This document shows positions 1 through 8,066 of a stretch of DNA of 20,362 nucleotides, piece by piece. The stretch lies in assembly GCA_964510065.1 (NCBI GenBank), contig CAZEAC010000080.1:1-20362 (forward strand), written 5' to 3'. The DNA is from CAZEAC01 sp964510065 (GTDB lineage: Bacteria > Bdellovibrionota_C > UBA2361 > CAIXSY01). Under the pieces are notes generated by a model. It searched no databases, was not told the origin of the DNA, and worked only from the letters and a program-made list of their open reading frames with translations. The translations under genes and the position numbers were made by a program. Every line of letters starts with the position of its first letter. Positions within the stretch are counted from its first letter, which is position 1.

Positions 1-33
1 GGTCGCCACACGTGAAAACTGTAGCAATCGCAG

Positions 34-1452
34 CTAATTACTAAACTCGACAGGACCTCCTTCCAGGACTTTAAGTCTTTGATTTCTTGAGATTTCTCCT
101 GCCATTACTGCATGCATGTCGCTATCTCGATAAAAGCTCCTAAGCGCCTCTAACAAGGCAATATCTTCAGCACTTGCATCCGCCATCCGCTCATCGATTC
201 GAGCCTCCAGATCTCCAAGAGTATCATGATAATGCGCAGAATAAATTCCCTCTCTATACGCCTCAAATCCTGCTCCTTTCACCAAGAGCATTCGTCCTCC
301 GTAGCGGTAACGAGCATACTCCGAAAGCTTCTCTTTTACTTTCTCGTCTTTGCCGCTGCCCCAAGAGTAATTTGCCAATGCATGGCGCTCGTAGAGACGT
401 TGTAGGTCTTCGTTCGCCGAAGCATGCAACATTTTCGAGTCACGCTCCCAAATCGCGCGCCGAAGCAGATCTAGTTTTTGCGCGTCTATCCGGAAAATGT
501 CCTGTTCGATATCGCAACTACTCTCACTAAAAAAATTATTGACGGTAATTTCCGCAAATTCCGAAACTGCTCGCTGGTAGAGCTCCTTTTCTTCTGGGCT
601 TGGGCTATGCTCAGCGGCAACATGAAAAATATCGCCTTTGCACTTAAACCAACTGAGCGCGCGACGTCCTTCGCCGTTTTTATAGCGCTCGAGGTTGATC
701 CATAACGAGTATCGGTGATCTGCCTGATGAAATCCAAAAACGACCTCTTCTCGATGCGCCGTAGCGTCGACCTTATAACAGGGGAATCCCACTCGCACAA
801 ACCGGCCAGGCCGATGCAGCCCCAGGGCCTCATATGGCTGATACTTATAGACATCGAGGCCAAATCGCTGGCGGTAAAGTCGCGCAAGCTCAATCGTGAT
901 AAGCACATCTGCACGGCTTTCGTGTTCCTGCGCTCCATGAAGCAGACCAAACTCTTGGCACAGAGCTTGAAGCGAGAGCGAAACGCGGGGTCCCTCGCGA
1001 TCAACAATTTTGGGCGCAGGAAATCCTGGCGCGCTCATGAATAACTTTTTGGAAAGGTGTAACAGGTCACCGTATACAAAATTTGGGAAATAGGGTGAAA
1101 GGCCGTTGCGAATCAGAGAGGTTCTGAGAAACCCCAGGTCAAATCGCGACGAGTTATAACCAATAAAAAGGAGCCCCTCGCGACAGGCAGCGCCCTTCTC
1201 AGCAAGAAATTTCCAAATTGCCGCAAGCCCTTCCTTTTCCGAGGCCTCGGCATCTCGATTGTGTTCGAGTACATTTATGCGATTGGCAAGAATTGCGTCA
1301 GGTGACGGTAGCTGCAATCGTGTAATGCGCATTCTGCCACAACACTGATCGAGCACATTAAAATCGTTATCAACAAAGAGGAAGGCATAATTCAATATCT
1401 GCCCGACAGGATTTCGGTCACTGGTCTCAAGATCATAGAATAGCGCGTTCAC
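34..1452 (-). CDS. sbcB: Exodeoxyribonuclease I (ExoI, SbcB)
   Basis: ExoI degrades single-stranded DNA 3' to 5' in recombination and mismatch repair. The 472 residues match the usual family length (E. coli about 475). The N-terminal DEDDh nuclease shows D7 and E9 in FYDLETSDRNP, D105 in GYNSSRFDLGFLR, and H177 with D182 in EHESRADVLITIELARL, the same five-residue spacing as in E. coli. The C-terminal half keeps the ExoI-specific pattern (NNFFSES..., YARYRYGG..., LLEALRSFYRDSD), which separates it from DnaQ/PolC-type exonucleases. The start is GTG, overlapping the sucA stop as GTGA, so translation is probably coupled to sucA. Nothing identifiable fits in the 33 nt downstream before the window edge. 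Identification is secure from motifs and length; pairing with sucA is not an arrangement I recognise. Confidence 0.93.
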   Translation of the reverse strand: MNALFYDLETSDRNPVGQILNYAFLFVDNDFNVLDQCCGRMRITRLQLPSPDAILANRINVLEHNRDAEASEKEGLAAIWKFLAEKGAACREGLLFIGYNSSRFDLGFLRTSLIRNGLSPYFPNFVYGDLLHLSKKLFMSAPGFPAPKIVDREGPRVSLSLQALCQEFGLLHGAQEHESRADVLITIELARLYRQRFGLDVYKYQPYEALGLHRPGRFVRVGFPCYKVDATAHREEVVFGFHQADHRYSLWINLERYKNGEGRRALSWFKCKGDIFHVAAEHSPSPEEKELYQRAVSEFAEITVNNFFSESSCDIEQDIFRIDAQKLDLLRRAIWERDSKMLHASANEDLQRLYERHALANYSWGSGKDEKVKEKLSEYARYRYGGRMLLVKGAGFEAYREGIYSAHYHDTLGDLEARIDERMADASAEDIALLEALRSFYRDSDMHAVMAGEISRNQRLKVLEGGPVEFSN

Positions 1453-4223
1453 TCTCGCTCAAGGTAGGAAATCATCTCGTCAATGATTTCCTGCTGCTCC
1501 TTCGCATGACGCTTGGTCGAACCTGTGGCCGGGCTTGCTGCCGCCGGTCGACCGACATAAATGGGAGTTATCTCAAACTTCTCGCGAAGATACTCCTCTA
1601 AGTAAGTCCAAGCTCCCATATTCTTGGGTTCCTCCTGTACCCAAAGGTGCGATATGGCTTTGATGTCTTTAATTGCTTTCTTGAGCTCATATTGCGGAAA
1701 CGGATGCAGCTGCTCGACACGCACGACGCGCACACGTGGGTTCTTAAGCTTCTTAATCGCGGCAAGTGCCTCGTAATAGATCTTACCGGATAACATTACA
1801 ACATGAGAGGGCGCGCTACCCTTGGTTACGCAATCTTCAACAATTATGGTTTGAAAGCCACCTTGGGTGAGCTGGTCTACCTTGCAAGTAGCGTCGGGGA
1901 GCCGCAATAAACTCTTCGGCGTCATTACCACCAACGGACGCTTCTGCTCGAGCTTCCCTTGCCTTCGAAGCAGGTGAAAAATTTGCGCGGCATTAGACGG
2001 ATAACACACCACCATGTTGCCCTCGCCACAAAGCTGTAAGAAGCGCTCTAATCTTGCGCTCGAATGCTCCGGGCCCTGCCCTTCATACCCATGCGGTAGT
2101 AACATGACGACACCGCAAAGCTGGTCCCATTTGGCTTCGGAACCGGCAATAAACTGATCAATATGGACCTGCGCGCCATTACTAAAGTCGCCAAACTGGG
2201 CCTCCCATAGCACTAACGTCTTGGAAAGAGCCGCGGCGTAGCCGAATTCGAAACCAAGAACCGCAGCTTCGGAGAGAGGACTGTTTAGCACTTCAAAAAT
2301 TCCGGCATAGGGCGCATGATCTCGCGACAATGTCGAGAGCGGGTAAAAGCGCTCCGGCCGTTCGAAGTGATTAAGCGCGAGATGTCGATGACTGAACGTA
2401 CCACGCCCACAGTCTTGCCCGCTTAGTCTCACATTGTACCCTTCAAGCATCAGCGAGCCATACGCCAATGTTTCCGCGAAGCCCCAATCAATGCCCGCTC
2501 CTTCACCGAGCGTGGCGACACGCTTCTCAAGAATATTCTTAAGCTTCGGATGCGGGACGAAAGTCTCAGGGAAGCTTACCAAGCAATGCGCGACCTCTTC
2601 GAGTACCTTCTTTGATACCGTGGTATCAGGAGTCGGAATTCGCAAGCGCCCAAGCACCGAACAAGCTTCGCCCAGCGCCTTAACATCTGACGCAGCATAG
2701 CTTGAATGAAACTCTTGCTGGTACGAATTAAAAATAGTCTCATTCTCGCCTTCTCGGAGTACCTTTTCGGCAACAAGTTTTTCGCCAAAGAGCCGCGCGA
2801 TGCTCTTCTTCGCGTTTATCTCCTGATACGCGAGCGGCTGAGTAAAACTTGGATCGTCGCCCTCATTGTGGCCGTACTTACGGTAGGTCACGAGATCGAC
2901 AACAACATCTTTTCCAAACGCAGCACGGTATTTCACTGCAAGAGCAATCGTCCAAAGACATGCTTCGACATTCTCTCCATTACAATGAAATACGGGAGCT
3001 GAAAAAGCTTTTGCGAGATCTGAAGCATAGGTACATGAACGCGCATCGTCAGGATTTGTGGTGAATCCAATTTGGTTGTTTTGGATAATATGAATCGTGC
3101 CTCCCGTCTTGTACCCCTCAAGCTGCGCAAGATTAAAGGTTTCAAAGACGACCCCCTGTCCTGCAAAAGCAGCGTCACCATGCATCAGCACCGCCATGAC
3201 CGAGTTGCGATCCCGCTTATACAGCGCATCTTGCTTCGCACGAGCAATTCCAACCACCACGGGGTCAACAAATTCAAGATGCGACGGATTTGGAGCAAGC
3301 ATGACTTCGACGTTGCTGCCATTTGACGCGCTAAAAATCGATCGGTATCCCTTGTGGTACTTTACATCTCCCGAACCAAGCACTGAGAACACGCTCTGGT
3401 CTTCAAACTCTTTAAAGATATCGGAAAGTGGCTTGCCAACGGTATTGCAGAGCACGTTCAATCGTCCGCGATGAGCCATCCCCATCACCACTTCTGAGAT
3501 TCGAAGCGAGGCACATTCTTCGAGCAGATAATCAAGCATTGGGATCAGGGTCTCCCCGCCTTGCAGCGAGAAGCGCTTATGGCCTACATATTTCTTGTGA
3601 AGCTGCGCCTCAAACTCCTCCGCTTCAACGGCGTTTATGAAGGCGCGGCGTCTCTCTTCGGAAGAAAGGCCGAAATTACTATCGCGTGGCGCTTCAATCC
3701 GGCTCAGTAACCAGCTGCGTTCCTCTTCGCTAGCTACATGCATCACTTCAAACCCAATAGCACCGCAGTAAGTCTTTTGGAGCTGCTCCAAAAGCTCGCC
3801 AAGCGTAAGTGACGCTGACGCGCCAAAAATTCCCTTTCGAATCGATGAAGCACTCTCTTTCTTAGAAATTCCGTGGTGCTCCGGATTAAGGAGCGGAGAG
3901 TCAGGGAGCGCAGTAACGCCGGCGCTCAAAGGATTATTTTTTGCACGGAGATGACCATAACGGCGATAGGCATCGACAAGCAATCCAGCTTTTTCTTGGA
4001 GCGACGCATTGGCCGGCTCGCCTACCTGAGAAACGGAATGACTTGGCACAGCGCCATTAGTATGAGCGCCATGGCCATTGGTCGTGTGCTTTCCAAGCCC
4101 CTTAAAATAATCAGCCCAGCCCTGATCAACAAGAGCGGGATCTTTTAAATAGAGATCGTAGAGCTCCTGAAGAAGCCCACAGTTTTCACCAGAATCAGAG
4201 ACAAGTTCGTTTATCGACTTCAT
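1449..4223 (-). CDS. sucA: 2-oxoglutarate dehydrogenase E1 component (SucA)
   Basis: This is the thiamine-diphosphate-dependent E1 subunit of the TCA-cycle 2-oxoglutarate dehydrogenase complex, which decarboxylates 2-oxoglutarate and passes the succinyl group to E2 lipoyl domains. At 924 residues it is close to E. coli SucA (933). Visible landmarks: an N-terminal E2-binding-type segment (LLQELYDLYLKDPALVDQGW, 17-36), HRGRLN at 251-256, the ThDP/Mg motif starting GDAAFAGQG at 349 and running to NNQIGFTTNP (382-391), YRKYGHNEGDDPSFTQP at 447-463, and a later SGQDCGRGTFSHRH block. A His/Gly/Ala-rich linker at about 45-75 separates the N-terminal tail from the core. The ATG has only a weak Shine-Dalgarno (GGAA). 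It has its own candidate promoter. The E2 gene (sucB) is not in the window and could lie to the left of sbcB. Confidence 0.97.
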   Translation of the reverse strand: MKSINELVSDSGENCGLLQELYDLYLKDPALVDQGWADYFKGLGKHTTNGHGAHTNGAVPSHSVSQVGEPANASLQEKAGLLVDAYRRYGHLRAKNNPLSAGVTALPDSPLLNPEHHGISKKESASSIRKGIFGASASLTLGELLEQLQKTYCGAIGFEVMHVASEEERSWLLSRIEAPRDSNFGLSSEERRRAFINAVEAEEFEAQLHKKYVGHKRFSLQGGETLIPMLDYLLEECASLRISEVVMGMAHRGRLNVLCNTVGKPLSDIFKEFEDQSVFSVLGSGDVKYHKGYRSIFSASNGSNVEVMLAPNPSHLEFVDPVVVGIARAKQDALYKRDRNSVMAVLMHGDAAFAGQGVVFETFNLAQLEGYKTGGTIHIIQNNQIGFTTNPDDARSCTYASDLAKAFSAPVFHCNGENVEACLWTIALAVKYRAAFGKDVVVDLVTYRKYGHNEGDDPSFTQPLAYQEINAKKSIARLFGEKLVAEKVLREGENETIFNSYQQEFHSSYAASDVKALGEACSVLGRLRIPTPDTTVSKKVLEEVAHCLVSFPETFVPHPKLKNILEKRVATLGEGAGIDWGFAETLAYGSLMLEGYNVRLSGQDCGRGTFSHRHLALNHFERPERFYPLSTLSRDHAPYAGIFEVLNSPLSEAAVLGFEFGYAAALSKTLVLWEAQFGDFSNGAQVHIDQFIAGSEAKWDQLCGVVMLLPHGYEGQGPEHSSARLERFLQLCGEGNMVVCYPSNAAQIFHLLRRQGKLEQKRPLVVMTPKSLLRLPDATCKVDQLTQGGFQTIIVEDCVTKGSAPSHVVMLSGKIYYEALAAIKKLKNPRVRVVRVEQLHPFPQYELKKAIKDIKAISHLWVQEEPKNMGAWTYLEEYLREKFEITPIYVGRPAAASPATGSTKRHAKEQQEIIDEMISYLERE

Positions 4224-4255
4224 TGCTAATTTCCGAGCACGGTTACCCTTTTTGT

Positions 4256-4284
4256 ATCTTATATCTAACTACGTACGCTGACAA
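4256..4284 (-). promoter_or_regulatory. Candidate sigma-70 promoter of sucA-sbcB
   Basis: On the minus strand TTGTCA (4284-4279, five of six matches to TTGACA) is followed by exactly 17 nt and TAAGAT (4261-4256, four of six to TATAAT). The predicted transcription start near 4249 gives a leader of about 25 nt before the sucA ATG. It lies in the 148-nt gap after the response-regulator gene, so sucA-sbcB can be transcribed independently of rho. Confidence 0.5.
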
Positions 4285-4371
4285 TCAAGCGACGATTCAG
4301 CTTTGTTACATGGGCGCCGGCTTCTCGGCGAAGGCGTCATTGCGAAATCTTCGCTCTTATAGGCTATCGGC

Positions 4372-5766
4372 CTATGTAAGCCCAAACAATTGAATTTTCT
4401 TGATCAAATTTGTTCTTGAAATCCCAAGCTTTATAGACGCTTGGCTGCGATTCCCGCGGCACTCATCGAGCGCCCTTGCGATCAGCTCACGCTCGAGCTT
4501 ATCGAGCGATTCTTTTAACCCGCCTGGCTTTTCAGCCTCAGCACTCGGCTCAAAACCATGCTGCGTAGCTCCCGAAAGAAACTCCGTTTCTATAACTAGA
4601 GAGTCCCCACTTAAAAGAGCTGCCTTAGCAACCTCATTTTCAAGCTCGCGAATATTTCCCGGCCACTCATACGCAAGTAGTAGCTCGAGGGCCTTTTCGC
4701 TAAAACTTTTCTTGGGAGTGGAGCCACGTTTTGCGTTCTGCGCTAGAAAATAATCCGCGAGAAGCGCAATGTCGCTGCGCCTCTCGCGCAACGCTGGAAG
4801 ATGAAGGGGGATTACATTTATTCGATAGAAGAGATCCTTTCGAAATTTTTCTTGAGCAATCATCTCAGCGAGGTCTCGATTGGTTGCAGCGATCACTCTC
4901 ACATCAGCCCGCTTTGGGGTAATTGACCCAACTGGCATGTAACTCCCATCCTGCAACACCCTCAAGAGCTTTGCCTGCAATGGCAGCGCCATTTCACCGA
5001 GCTCATCGAGGAAAATCGTGCCGCCATCAGCAGCCTCAAAAAGTCCCGGCTTGTCGCGAACAGCACCACTGAAAGCACCACGCACATACCCAAAAAGCTC
5101 TGACTCCAAAAGATTCTCATTAAACGCAGAGCAATTGAGCGCGAGGAACGTTTTCTCCGCGCGAGGGCTCGTGACATGAACCGCGCGCGCCAGAAGCTCC
5201 TTGCCAGTTCCCGATTCGCCGGTAATCAGCACGGGGACCTCAGAAGCTTTAATCTTCTCAATGACCGCATATATTTTCTGCATCGCTGCTGAATTTCCTA
5301 TAATCTCAGCAAATGAGGCGCGCGATACAAGCTGCGAACGAAGCTCTTGGTTTTGCGCAATGCTTTCACGGAGCTCAAGGTAGATGCTTCTGGTGCGGAG
5401 CGCCGCATGCACCCGCGACAACAACTCTTCCTTTCGGTAGGGCTTTACCAAATAGCCATCAGCCCCGCACTCGAGACCATACGTAATATCTTCAAGCGAA
5501 GATTTTGCGGTAAGTAAAACAATTGCGGTAAAGCGAAGCCGAGGATCGCTCTTAATTCGCTTGGTGACTTCATACCCGTCTATCCCGGGAAGATTGATAT
5601 CTAAAAGTATAAGATCGGGCGAATGGGAAGCAGCCTGCTCCAGCGCCTCCTCACCGGAACTTGCAGAGAGCACTCGATACTCCTTCGTGCGAAGTAGCTC
5701 TTCGAGAGCATAGAGCCCCTCGGGCTCATCATCAACGGCGAGAATGGTTCCTTGCGGAGTTTTCAA
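4372..5766 (-). CDS. NtrC-family sigma-54-dependent response regulator
   Basis: This is a three-domain activator of sigma-54 RNA polymerase. Receiver, about 8-125: acidic pair D12-D13, phosphoacceptor D56 in LILLDINLPG, T86 and K108 (VKPY). AAA+ domain, about 155-395: Walker A GESGTGKE at 183-190, Walker B GGTIFLDE at 248-255, and arginine-rich LPALRERRSDI at 323-333. Fis-type helix-turn-helix at about 436-462 (GNRSQASIKLGISRTNLIKK). The sigma-54 contact loop reads GAFSGA (230-235) instead of GAFTGA, a conservative Thr-to-Ser change. The start is TTG with AGGCGG six bases upstream; no in-frame ATG exists before the receiver core. It follows rho by 10 nt, so it is probably cotranscribed with it. 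No histidine kinase lies in the window, so its signal and targets are unknown. Confidence 0.93.
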   Translation of the reverse strand: MKTPQGTILAVDDEPEGLYALEELLRTKEYRVLSASSGEEALEQAASHSPDLILLDINLPGIDGYEVTKRIKSDPRLRFTAIVLLTAKSSLEDITYGLECGADGYLVKPYRKEELLSRVHAALRTRSIYLELRESIAQNQELRSQLVSRASFAEIIGNSAAMQKIYAVIEKIKASEVPVLITGESGTGKELLARAVHVTSPRAEKTFLALNCSAFNENLLESELFGYVRGAFSGAVRDKPGLFEAADGGTIFLDELGEMALPLQAKLLRVLQDGSYMPVGSITPKRADVRVIAATNRDLAEMIAQEKFRKDLFYRINVIPLHLPALRERRSDIALLADYFLAQNAKRGSTPKKSFSEKALELLLAYEWPGNIRELENEVAKAALLSGDSLVIETEFLSGATQHGFEPSAEAEKPGGLKESLDKLERELIARALDECRGNRSQASIKLGISRTNLIKKIQLFGLT

Positions 5767-5776
5767 TAGAAGCCGC

Positions 5777-7030
5777 CTACCCCTTCATCATATCGAGGAA
5801 TTCTTTATTGCCCTTAGTGCCTTCCATCTTGCTAAGCAACCACTCCATAGCTTCGACGGTGTTCAGGGGCTGCAATACTTTTCGAAGCAGCCACACTTTC
5901 TGAAGGACATCGTCCTTGAGAAGGAGCTCCTCCTTTCGAGTACCTGACTTGTTGATATCAATAGCCGGGTACACCCGCTTTTCAGCTAACTTCCTGTCGA
6001 GCACCAGTTCCTGATTTCCGGTACCTTTGAACTCTTCGAAAATGACTTCATCCATACGCGAACCGGTCTCGATGAGCGCAGTACCAATAATAGTCAAGCT
6101 CCCGCCCTCTTCCACATTACGCGCGGCGCCAAAGAAGCGCTTCGGCTTATGCAGCGCATTCGAATCGACACCGCCGGATAAAATCTTCCCACTCGGCGGA
6201 ACGACAGTGTTGTAGGCGCGCGCAAGACGGGTAATAGAGTCGAGCAGAATCACAACATCTTTCTTATGCTCGACAAGCCGTTTAGCTTTTTCGATGACCA
6301 TTTCAGCCACCTGCACATGGCGCTGTGCGGGCTCGTCAAACGTCGAACTCACCACTTCGGCATTCACAGAACGTTGCATGTCGGTAACTTCTTCGGGCCG
6401 CTCATCGATAAGCAGCACGATAAGCACAACCTCCTTATGGTTCTCCAATATTCCGTTAGCGATATTTTGCAACAAAATAGTTTTACCTGCCTTCGGCGGC
6501 GCTACAATCAAACCACGCTGACCTTTTCCAATAGGAGAAAAAAGATCGATAATACGGGTCGAAAATCCACCTTTCTTACTCTCCAGTTTTATTTTTTCTT
6601 GCGGATACAGCGGCGTCAAATTGTCAAAATGAATCTTAGTACGCAGCGCGTCCGGTGAGTCATGATTAACTGAATTGACCTTGAGAAGCGCGAAATAGCG
6701 CTCGCCTTCCTTTTCACGTGGCGGACGAATCTGCCCCTCGATGGTGTCACCGGTCTTTAGACCGAAGCGCCGAATTTGCGCCGGCGAGACATAGATGTCA
6801 TCCGAGCCCGGCAGATAATTATAATCCGGCGCCCTTAAAAATCCGAACCCATCAGGCAAACACTCAAGTACGCCACTTCCATAAATATTTCCGTTGGTCT
6901 CGCTCTGAGCGGTCAGGATCGCAAAAATAAGATCCTGACGACGCATGGTGTTTGACGCTTCGATATTAAAATCAGTCGCAAGCTTGACGAGCTCCTCAGA
7001 TTTAAGGTGTTTGAGTTCCTCTAAGTTCAT
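5777..7030 (-). CDS. rho: Transcription termination factor Rho
   Basis: Rho is a hexameric RNA-dependent ATPase/helicase that releases transcripts at Rho-dependent terminators. At 417 residues it matches the compact E. coli-type protein (419) without the large N-terminal insertion found in some phyla. It has a Rho N-terminal helical domain (MNLEELKHLKSEELVKLA...), an OB-fold RNA-binding domain with DGFGFLR at 60-66, Walker A APPKAGKT at 177-184, Walker B VVILLDS at 259-265, and the secondary RNA-binding Q/R-loop region around GGVDSNALHKPKRFFGAARN (286-305). The ATG is preceded by AGGA at 7 nt spacing. The long leader and strong promoter upstream suggest its own regulation. The response-regulator gene follows directly. 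Confidence 0.98.
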   Translation of the reverse strand: MNLEELKHLKSEELVKLATDFNIEASNTMRRQDLIFAILTAQSETNGNIYGSGVLECLPDGFGFLRAPDYNYLPGSDDIYVSPAQIRRFGLKTGDTIEGQIRPPREKEGERYFALLKVNSVNHDSPDALRTKIHFDNLTPLYPQEKIKLESKKGGFSTRIIDLFSPIGKGQRGLIVAPPKAGKTILLQNIANGILENHKEVVLIVLLIDERPEEVTDMQRSVNAEVVSSTFDEPAQRHVQVAEMVIEKAKRLVEHKKDVVILLDSITRLARAYNTVVPPSGKILSGGVDSNALHKPKRFFGAARNVEEGGSLTIIGTALIETGSRMDEVIFEEFKGTGNQELVLDRKLAEKRVYPAIDINKSGTRKEELLLKDDVLQKVWLLRKVLQPLNTVEAMEWLLSKMEGTKGNKEFLDMMKG

Positions 7031-7300
7031 GTTTTCATCCTGTGCTTTCTAAAATCGATTGGCACTATCTACTCTTGAGCCCGCTCGCAGAAAATCATTC
7101 AAAAATTTGATCCGCTACGAGTATCTAGTTATCTACTGTTAATTATGCTGAATGATTTCTGCTAAGATTTTCCGATTAGCCCACTTCCCCAGCTTCCTGG
7201 GAAAGGACGCTGCTACTAACAACCCCAAGGCTTTCAACCAAGAAGCGAATGCCTTACGCGGTGTTTGGATTAAGAAAGGAATCTATCTACTAACTTTTAT
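7031..7300 (-). promoter_or_regulatory. Long 5' leader of rho, possible autoregulatory region
   Basis: The 349 nt between tsaB and rho hold no convincing gene. From the predicted start near 7294 to the rho ATG is about 264 nt, close to the roughly 255-nt E. coli rho leader, which is subject to attenuation and autoregulation (family knowledge). Visible elements are a small hairpin CCCAG-GAAG-CTGGG on the RNA strand (7201-7188), an extended inverted repeat (7087-7162), and three copies of AGTAGATA (seen on the plus strand as TATCTACT at 7066-7073, 7130-7137 and 7284-7291). Regulation is inferred, not shown. Confidence 0.5.
7087..7162. repeat. Inverted repeat in the rho leader
   Basis: GCAGAAAATCATTCA (7087-7101) and TGAATGATTTCTGC (7149-7162) are inverted complements apart from one bulged A, separated by 47 nt. 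In the rho leader RNA this would form a 14-bp stem enclosing one AGTAGATA copy, about 55 nt upstream of the rho start codon. Confidence 0.6.
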
Positions 7301-7329
7301 ATTTTAATACCGAAGAATTCCTACGTCAA
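7301..7329 (-). promoter_or_regulatory. sigma-70-type promoter of rho
   Basis: On the minus strand TTGACG (7329-7324, five of six matches) and TAAAAT (7306-7301, five of six) are separated by exactly 17 nt. It is the best sigma-70 match I noticed in the window. It lies just downstream of tsaB, so rho and the response regulator can form a unit independent of the upstream translation/envelope operon. Confidence 0.7.
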
Positions 7330-7379
7330 GTGGGCCAAATGGCCGAAAATCACGCAAATACTCAAAAAGTTGCCGAAAT

Positions 7380-8048
7380 TTACCCCTGCGACCTGGTCCG
7401 CTCCTCTATCGTCTTGGCGGAGACTAAACGAAGATAATTCGGCGTAAGGCCCGAAAGAACGGCCGCGTCAAATATCGGGTTACGACATTCATAATCGGCG
7501 AGTTCTAAAAGGCTCCTCGCTACATGGTTTGGTTCCCGCGCTACATTTAGTATATTGGAAAAGCTATCCTGGCTGACAAGAATTGCATCGGCAGGGAGCC
7601 CGGCTACCGCGCATACTGCCACAATCGATTCCTCACGTATAACCACTAATCCATCTTTACTGAACCCGTATTGCGCAAAGAAAACCTCCTCACGCCGCGC
7701 ATCACCCACGACAGAAACCGAAACCGCCTCATCTCTCCACTCCCAGGCCATTGCCCGAAAGCTTGAAATCGCAACTAGAGGAATCTTTAGCGAAAGGGAA
7801 ACACCTTTCATGAAGGCATAGCCAATTCGAAGCCCAGTAAACGACCCTGGTCCGGCTCCCACGACCAACGAAGCCAGACTAGAAGCCTCAATTCCAGCCT
7901 TCGCGAGAACATTCTTTACTGCCTTTGCAAGATCTTCGTCGTGTGTCCCAGTAGACGCGCTGCTTGACTCCGCGACAACAGCTGCTCCGCGGCCAACCGC
8001 AACAAACGAGCGGGCTCCACTCGTGTCCACCGCAAGCCGCCAAGACAC
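7380..8048 (-). CDS. tsaB: tRNA threonylcarbamoyladenosine biosynthesis protein TsaB
   Basis: TsaB is a non-catalytic ASKHA-fold partner of TsaD in making the t6A37 modification of ANN-decoding tRNAs in the cytoplasm. At 222 residues it is close to E. coli TsaB (231). The N-terminal strand LAVDTSG and the hallmark GAGPGSFTGLRIGYAFMKG (64-82) identify the family, and the short C-terminal half excludes the longer TsaD. The start is GTG with a strong purine-rich ribosome site (GGGAGGGGG) a few bases upstream. It lies 18 nt after rseP and is the last gene of the large operon before the rho promoter. Confidence 0.93.
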   Translation of the reverse strand: MSWRLAVDTSGARSFVAVGRGAAVVAESSSASTGTHDEDLAKAVKNVLAKAGIEASSLASLVVGAGPGSFTGLRIGYAFMKGVSLSLKIPLVAISSFRAMAWEWRDEAVSVSVVGDARREEVFFAQYGFSKDGLVVIREESIVAVCAVAGLPADAILVSQDSFSNILNVAREPNHVARSLLELADYECRNPIFDAAVLSGLTPNYLRLVSAKTIEERTRSQG

Positions 8049-8066
8049 CCGTCCCCCTCCCTATTT

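Noticed and set aside
1..33. Possible start of a further minus-strand gene (for example sucB) after sbcB
   Set aside because: Too short to translate into anything recognisable.
4359..4375. Hairpin ATAGGC-TATCG-GCCTAT as terminator of rho and the response regulator
   Set aside because: It overlaps the stop codon and no U-tract follows on the minus strand.
7028..7039. Mini-ORF ATG-AAA-ACA-TGA overlapping the rho start
   Set aside because: The three-codon frame coincides with the AGGA ribosome site of rho, and such short frames are common by chance.
7152..7307. A 51-codon plus-strand ORF inside the rho leader region
   Set aside because: No ribosome site, no recognisable domain, and it lies antisense to the rho leader and across the rho promoter -10. 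Probably a chance frame.
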